17,815 bases of DNA from an uncultured Clostridia bacterium (GTDB lineage: Bacteria; Bacillota; Clostridia; Christensenellales; Borkfalkiaceae), in the NCBI GenBank assembly GCA_947629725.1, contig CANREU010000014.1, positions 1 through 17,815 of the forward strand. Direction: 5' to 3'. The position numbers were made by a program, and so were the translations under genes. The notes under the pieces are model-generated. The model ran no database searches and was not told the origin of the DNA. It saw only the letters and a list, made by a program, of their open reading frames with translations. Positions within the stretch are counted from its first letter, which is position 1; each line of letters begins with the position of its first letter. Positions 13,583-17,815 of the stretch are shown one piece after another.

Positions 13583-16510
13583 ATGAAGTGGGTAAAACGC
13601 ATCCTTCCGCCCGTAGTCGCATGCATCGTGATCGGCGTTGTCGTCGCGATGCTGGTCGGGTATTTTCAATATATTCCCAAATGGATCTACGACGACAGCA
13701 AGGCCCATCTCGAAGAGGTGTACGGGCAGGTCAGCCAGACCTTCCAGAACTTCCTCAACCGCAACTGGGGGCTCCTCGAGAGCTGCGACGACTACTACGG
13801 GCTCGTCTCGCAAGAGGAGACGGGCGGCGAGCAGATGAAGACCTTCGTCGAGGGCAAAAAGGAGTATTGGGGGTTCAGCGGGTTCTACTTCCTCGACGAA
13901 AATAAGAACTACCGCTCCCTCGAAACGGGCAAGAGCGGCACGTTGGAGAACGCGCCCGACGAAAAGATCGAGCAGCAAGAGCCCATCATGATGGGAGAAC
14001 AGATCGACGGGCAATCGGTGACCATGTTCGCCGTTGCGGCGGAGGGGGTGTACGACGGCTTTCCCTTCAGCGCGATGGGCATTGCCTACACCAACACCGC
14101 GATCGCGGGCTCTCTCAATGCGAACGCCTTCGGGGGCGAGGAGTCCTGCTTTATCCTCCTTCCCGACGGGAGCGTGCTCTTCTCCACCGAGAAGGGGCAG
14201 GGCGCCACGAGCGACTACCTGAAGCGCCTTGAGGGGCGCGGGCTCGGAAAGGAGCAGCTCGAAACGATCAGGGCGGACCTCGAAAACAAGCGGGAGGGTT
14301 TCCTCACCTACACCCACAAGGGCACGGCACACTGTATCATCTACATGCCGATCGGCTACGATAACTACTCCCTTCTCTCCGACGTCCCGCAGACGGCGGT
14401 GAGCAACGGCTTCCTCCTCGCCCAGCGGGCGACCATGCGCGTCTTCGTCATCATCTTCACCATCATCATCGCCGCGCTCGTCGTCGTGCTCGTCTTCCGC
14501 ATCGTGAGCCAGTCCAAGCGGAGCAGGAAGGAACTGCTGTACCGCGAGCGCATGTTCGACGTACTCTCCTCCACCGTGAACGACATCTTCCTCATGCTCG
14601 ACCCCGAGCGCGAGAAGGTGGACTACATCAGCCCCAACATCGAGCGGCTCATCGGCATCTCCAAGAAGGCGGCGAGGGAGAACATCCGCGCGATGGCGGC
14701 GTGTGCCGTCGACTACAACATCATCGTCCCCAACGAGGAGCTGAAGGCGATCCCCATCGGCGAGAGCCGAGGCTGGGAGTGCGAATACATGCACCAGCAG
14801 ACGGGCGAGCGGCGCTGGTACCGTGTCACCATCTATCACATGACCATCGAGAAGACCGAAAAATACATCGTGGTCATGTCCGACCGCACCCTCGACAAAC
14901 AGCTCAACGAGAAGCTGCAGGAGGCGTATGACGCCGCCAAGAGCGCGAACGAGGCGAAGAGCAACTTCCTCTCCAACATGTCGCACGACATCCGCACCCC
15001 GATGAACGCCATCGTGGGATTCTCGGTGCTCCTCGAGCGGAACGCCGACAACGGAGAGATGGTGCGCGAATATACCCGCAAGATCATGGCGTCGAGCCAT
15101 CACCTCCTCTCCCTCATCAACGACGTGCTCGACATGAGCAAGATCGAGAGCGGCAAGACCAATCTCAACGTCGAGCCCTTCAGCCTGCCCGACCTGCTCG
15201 AAGAGATCAATATCATCATCATGCCGCAGGCAAAGGCGAAGGGGCAGGACTTCTCTATCCGCACGCAGGGCACCCCGCCCGACGAGCTCATGGGAGACAG
15301 GCTCCGCCTCAACCAGATCCTCATCAACCTCCTCTCCAACGCCGTGAAATACACCCCCGAAGGCGGCAAGGTGGAATTTACGGTGCGGGAGATCCCCGAC
15401 CCCTCCAACCAGTTCGTGAAGCTCCGCTTCATCGTGAAGGACAACGGGATCGGCATGAGCGAGGACTTCGTAAAGGAAATTTTCCAGCCCTTCAGCCGCG
15501 AGAAGAACTCCGTCGTCAACAAAATCCAGGGCACGGGGCTCGGAATGGCGATCACCAAGAACCTCGTCGACCTCATGGGCGGCATCATACAGGTGGAGAG
15601 CGAGCCCCAAAAGGGCAGCACGTTCACCGTGGAGCTCTCCTTCACCCCCGTGGACGAGGAGGGGCAGGACGCGTGGTTCCGCCGCAAGATCTCCCGCATG
15701 CTCGTGGCGGACGACGAGGAGGAGATCTGCCTCAATATCCGCGAGATGATGAGGGAGACGGGCGTGGATGTGAGCTACTCGACGGACGGGGCCGCCGCCG
15801 TGGACGCCGCCGTGAAGGCGCACGAACATCACTCCGACTTCGACGTCATCCTCCTCGACTGGAAGATGCCCGGCATGGACGGGGTGGAGACGGCGAGAAA
15901 GATCCGCGAAAAGGTGGGTGCGGACGTGCCCATCCTCGTGCTCACCTCCTACGATTGGAGCGACATCGAGCAGGAGGCGCGGGAGGCGGGGATCAACGCC
16001 TTCATGCCCAAGCCCTTCTTCACCTCCACCTTCTTCCAGACCATAAAACCCCTCTTCGGGGAGGAGACGGCGGAAGTTCCCAAGACGGACGCCGAGGGTG
16101 CGATGGAGGGCAGGCTCTTCCTCGTGGCGGAGGACAACGAGCTCAACGCCGAGATCCTCACCGAGATGCTCCACATCGAGGGCGCGCGCTGCGAAGTGGC
16201 GCCGAACGGCAAGATCGCCGCGGAGATGTTTGAAAGATCTGCCCCCGGGTACTACGATATGGTCCTCATGGACGTGCAGATGCCCGTGATGAACGGGTAT
16301 GAGGCGACCCGCGCCATCCGCGCCTCCGCCCACCCCGACGCAAAGGACATCCCCATCGTCGCGATGACGGCGAATACCTTCGCGGAGGACGTGAAAAACG
16401 CCCTCGACGCGGGCATGGACGCCCACCTCGCCAAGCCCATCGACATGGACGCGGTGCGGGCGACCGTCGCACGGCTTCTTGAAAAACGCAAAAAAGGAGA
16501 AACCAAGTGA
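13583..16510 (+). CDS. Hybrid sensor histidine kinase with two receiver domains
   Basis: 975 residues. Topology: membrane helix ~10-28, an extracellular sensor of ~255 residues (Cache-like by size and position), second helix ~287-307, then cytoplasmic domains. These are a PAS-like domain (~325-440), a HisKA domain with H468 in SNMSHDIRTPMNAIVGF, and a HATPase with N577 (NQILINLLSNAVKYT), D620 (DNGIGM) and G650 (GTGLGM). Receiver 1 has D759 in VILLDWKMPGMDG and the lysine of MPKPFF; receiver 2 has D897 in MVLMDVQMPVMNGYEATR and the lysine of LAKPID. No histidine phosphotransfer or DNA-binding domain is present, so output must go through another protein. ATG at 13583 has AGGGG 7 bases upstream. 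Its stop overlaps the start of the solute-binding lipoprotein gene (GTGA), which implies coupled synthesis and a shared signal. The ligand is unknown. Confidence 0.93.
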   Translation: MKWVKRILPPVVACIVIGVVVAMLVGYFQYIPKWIYDDSKAHLEEVYGQVSQTFQNFLNRNWGLLESCDDYYGLVSQEETGGEQMKTFVEGKKEYWGFSGFYFLDENKNYRSLETGKSGTLENAPDEKIEQQEPIMMGEQIDGQSVTMFAVAAEGVYDGFPFSAMGIAYTNTAIAGSLNANAFGGEESCFILLPDGSVLFSTEKGQGATSDYLKRLEGRGLGKEQLETIRADLENKREGFLTYTHKGTAHCIIYMPIGYDNYSLLSDVPQTAVSNGFLLAQRATMRVFVIIFTIIIAALVVVLVFRIVSQSKRSRKELLYRERMFDVLSSTVNDIFLMLDPEREKVDYISPNIERLIGISKKAARENIRAMAACAVDYNIIVPNEELKAIPIGESRGWECEYMHQQTGERRWYRVTIYHMTIEKTEKYIVVMSDRTLDKQLNEKLQEAYDAAKSANEAKSNFLSNMSHDIRTPMNAIVGFSVLLERNADNGEMVREYTRKIMASSHHLLSLINDVLDMSKIESGKTNLNVEPFSLPDLLEEINIIIMPQAKAKGQDFSIRTQGTPPDELMGDRLRLNQILINLLSNAVKYTPEGGKVEFTVREIPDPSNQFVKLRFIVKDNGIGMSEDFVKEIFQPFSREKNSVVNKIQGTGLGMAITKNLVDLMGGIIQVESEPQKGSTFTVELSFTPVDEEGQDAWFRRKISRMLVADDEEEICLNIREMMRETGVDVSYSTDGAAAVDAAVKAHEHHSDFDVILLDWKMPGMDGVETARKIREKVGADVPILVLTSYDWSDIEQEAREAGINAFMPKPFFTSTFFQTIKPLFGEETAEVPKTDAEGAMEGRLFLVAEDNELNAEILTEMLHIEGARCEVAPNGKIAAEMFERSAPGYYDMVLMDVQMPVMNGYEATRAIRASAHPDAKDIPIVAMTANTFAEDVKNALDAGMDAHLAKPIDMDAVRATVARLLEKRKKGETK

Positions 16511-17787
16511 AAAAACGCTTCCTTCCCCTCGCGCTCGCCCTTGTCCCCTTCGCTCTTGCGGGCTGCGGCGGCGAAAAGTACGACCCGAACGCCCTCACCG
16601 TCATGGGCAAGACGAGCGACCTCAACAAGCCCTACATGACCGAGATCTTCGACCATTTCAAGAAGACGACGGGCGAAAATCTCAATATCGTGAAGATCGA
16701 GGACGCGAAGTTCGAGGAGGAGGCGTTGAAGCGCCTCGGCTCGGACAGGGCGCCCGACATCCTTCTCCACTTCCACAACGCCGACCTCAACAACTTCAAC
16801 GTGGAGGAGAACTTCCTCGACCTCAAGGGCGAGACGTGGGTGGACGATCTCACCGAGAGCGCGGAGGCGTATTGCACCGACGCGAACGGGCGGCTCCTCG
16901 GGCTCCCCTTCTGGGAGAGCTCCGTTTCGGGGTGCTACTATAACAAGACCCTCCTCGACGAGCTCGGGCTCGCCAAAAAGGTCAACACGCAGACCGATTT
17001 CGACGGCCTGTGCCGCGCCCTCTTAGACGACGACCGCTGCAAGATCCCCCTCCTCTGGCCCGCGAAGGGCTGCTCGTGGATGGTGCAATTCGGGCTCGAC
17101 CCCGTCTTCGCGGACGACCCCGAGGGCCCCGAACTCCTCGCCCGTCTCAACAAGAATGAGATCTCCTATGCGGACATCCCCGCCGTCGGAAAGATGGTCG
17201 CGTGGATCGCAAACGCCGCGCAGAGCGGCTGGTTCGGCGACAAATACCTCGAGACGGGCTGGGACGACATCTCCCCCGCCCTCGCCTCGGGGGAAGCGGC
17301 GATGACCTTCATCTGGGACACATGGTTCTACACCGACTTCACGCCGGGGAAATACAGCAAGGAGGACTTCGCGCTCATGCCCGTATTCATGGATACGGCG
17401 GAGGGCGGCACCTATGAGGGGGGCAACCTCAACATGATGATGGTGAACGCGAAGAGCGAAAAGAAGGAGCGCGCCCTCGAATTTCTCAACTTCTGCGCCA
17501 CGCCCGAGAATTACAACGTCGCCTTCAACGGCATCTCCACCGTGAGCGTGTTCAAGGGGCAGACGACCAACATCCAGTCGAAGATGGTGACGGACGCGGC
17601 GGCCTCCATTGCCGCGCTCGAACGGGTCTCCACCGCGAGCACGAAGATCGTCGGGTACAGCGCGGAGGAGGCGGTGGGCGCTCTCAACGAGATGTTCCGC
17701 GGCAAACGCACCGTGAAGGAAGTGGTCGCGAAAATGGACGCCGACCGCAAGGCCGCAGCGAAAAAGCTCGGCACCGCGGGATTTTAA
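16507..17787 (+). CDS. Solute-binding lipoprotein (ABC family 1 type)
   Basis: 426 residues. A lipoprotein signal peptide is clear: MKKR, hydrophobic stretch, then lipobox LAGC with Cys at residue ~20, so the protein is membrane-anchored outside the cell. The body resembles family 1 extracellular solute-binding proteins for sugars: an ITEIFDHF-like helix after the first strand (YMTEIFDHFKKTTGENLNI), APDILLHFHNADL, GLPFWESSVSGCYYNK, GEAAMTFIWDTWF and KKERALEFLNFCATPEN. The GTG start at 16507 has AAGGAG 7 bases upstream and overlaps the kinase stop. No ABC permease or ATPase gene is visible before the window ends 28 bases later. It may feed a transporter beyond the edge, or present ligand to the kinase's extracellular domain. 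The sugar is not predictable from the sequence. Confidence 0.9.
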   Translation: MKKRFLPLALALVPFALAGCGGEKYDPNALTVMGKTSDLNKPYMTEIFDHFKKTTGENLNIVKIEDAKFEEEALKRLGSDRAPDILLHFHNADLNNFNVEENFLDLKGETWVDDLTESAEAYCTDANGRLLGLPFWESSVSGCYYNKTLLDELGLAKKVNTQTDFDGLCRALLDDDRCKIPLLWPAKGCSWMVQFGLDPVFADDPEGPELLARLNKNEISYADIPAVGKMVAWIANAAQSGWFGDKYLETGWDDISPALASGEAAMTFIWDTWFYTDFTPGKYSKEDFALMPVFMDTAEGGTYEGGNLNMMMVNAKSEKKERALEFLNFCATPENYNVAFNGISTVSVFKGQTTNIQSKMVTDAAASIAALERVSTASTKIVGYSAEEAVGALNEMFRGKRTVKEVVAKMDADRKAAAKKLGTAGF

Positions 17788-17815
17788 GGGATAAGGATCG
17801 CAAAAACCGCCCCCA
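17788..17815. other. Right-edge remnant, no feature
   Basis: Twenty-eight bases after the lipoprotein stop. No terminator hairpin is complete in view, so the operon may continue to the right. Confidence 0.5.

Noticed and set aside
13517..16426. 969-codon open frame on the - strand
   Set aside because: It is antisense to the hybrid kinase in a G/C-rich gene, with a His/Val/Asp-rich nonsense composition and no family motifs. The + strand frame has complete kinase motifs.

Overview
The window looks like a chromosomal piece from a high-G+C, Gram-positive, anaerobe-like Firmicute, most probably an uncultured clostridial lineage. The evidence is a phenylalanine T-box leader in front of pheS, near-consensus sigma-A promoters, strong GGAGG-type ribosome sites, an SbcC-like ATPase of a type I associate with clostridia, and a lipoprotein solute-binding protein. 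Gaps between genes are packed with G/C-rich mosaic repeats. The lineage call is inference from gene content, not a database match.

Layout, left to right. (1) Positions 1-1110 hold the 3' part of an A/T-rich gene on the + strand. It looks like a Vsr-like nuclease tail followed by a zinc-ribbon repeat, and its composition is foreign to everything else here. It ends next to a tandem repeat and a large composite hairpin (1130-1222), then about 0.8 kb of mosaic repeats. (2) On the - strand, a cation:proton antiporter gene and an MgtC-family membrane protein gene form a tight two-gene operon (4195 to 2056). It has its own promoter, and a palindrome overlaps the -10 box. (3) A second - strand operon (8267 to 4642) encodes a YhaO/SbcD-like nuclease and a YhaN/SbcC-like ATPase, coupled by an ATGA overlap. 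It starts from a perfect consensus promoter and ends at an intrinsic terminator. (4) Divergently, pheS and pheT (8853-12822, + strand) are led by a promoter and a T-box with its terminator. Unusually, the two synthetase genes are 556 bases apart, separated by repeats. (5) After another 760-base repeat-rich gap, a hybrid sensor histidine kinase with two receiver domains overlaps, by GTGA, a lipoprotein solute-binding protein gene. That pair probably forms a ligand-sensing unit. The window ends 28 bases later.

The most unusual structure is in the repeats. An element directly follows the stop codons of both pheS and pheT. Its terminal arms share the core AAAATCTTTTGCGC, but their outer bases differ between the two copies in a compensatory way, so arm pairing is preserved. 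A half copy follows mgtC. I saw no CRISPR array, tRNA, rRNA, transposase or phage gene. No complete new defence system is visible; the best lead of that kind is the truncated gene at the left edge.
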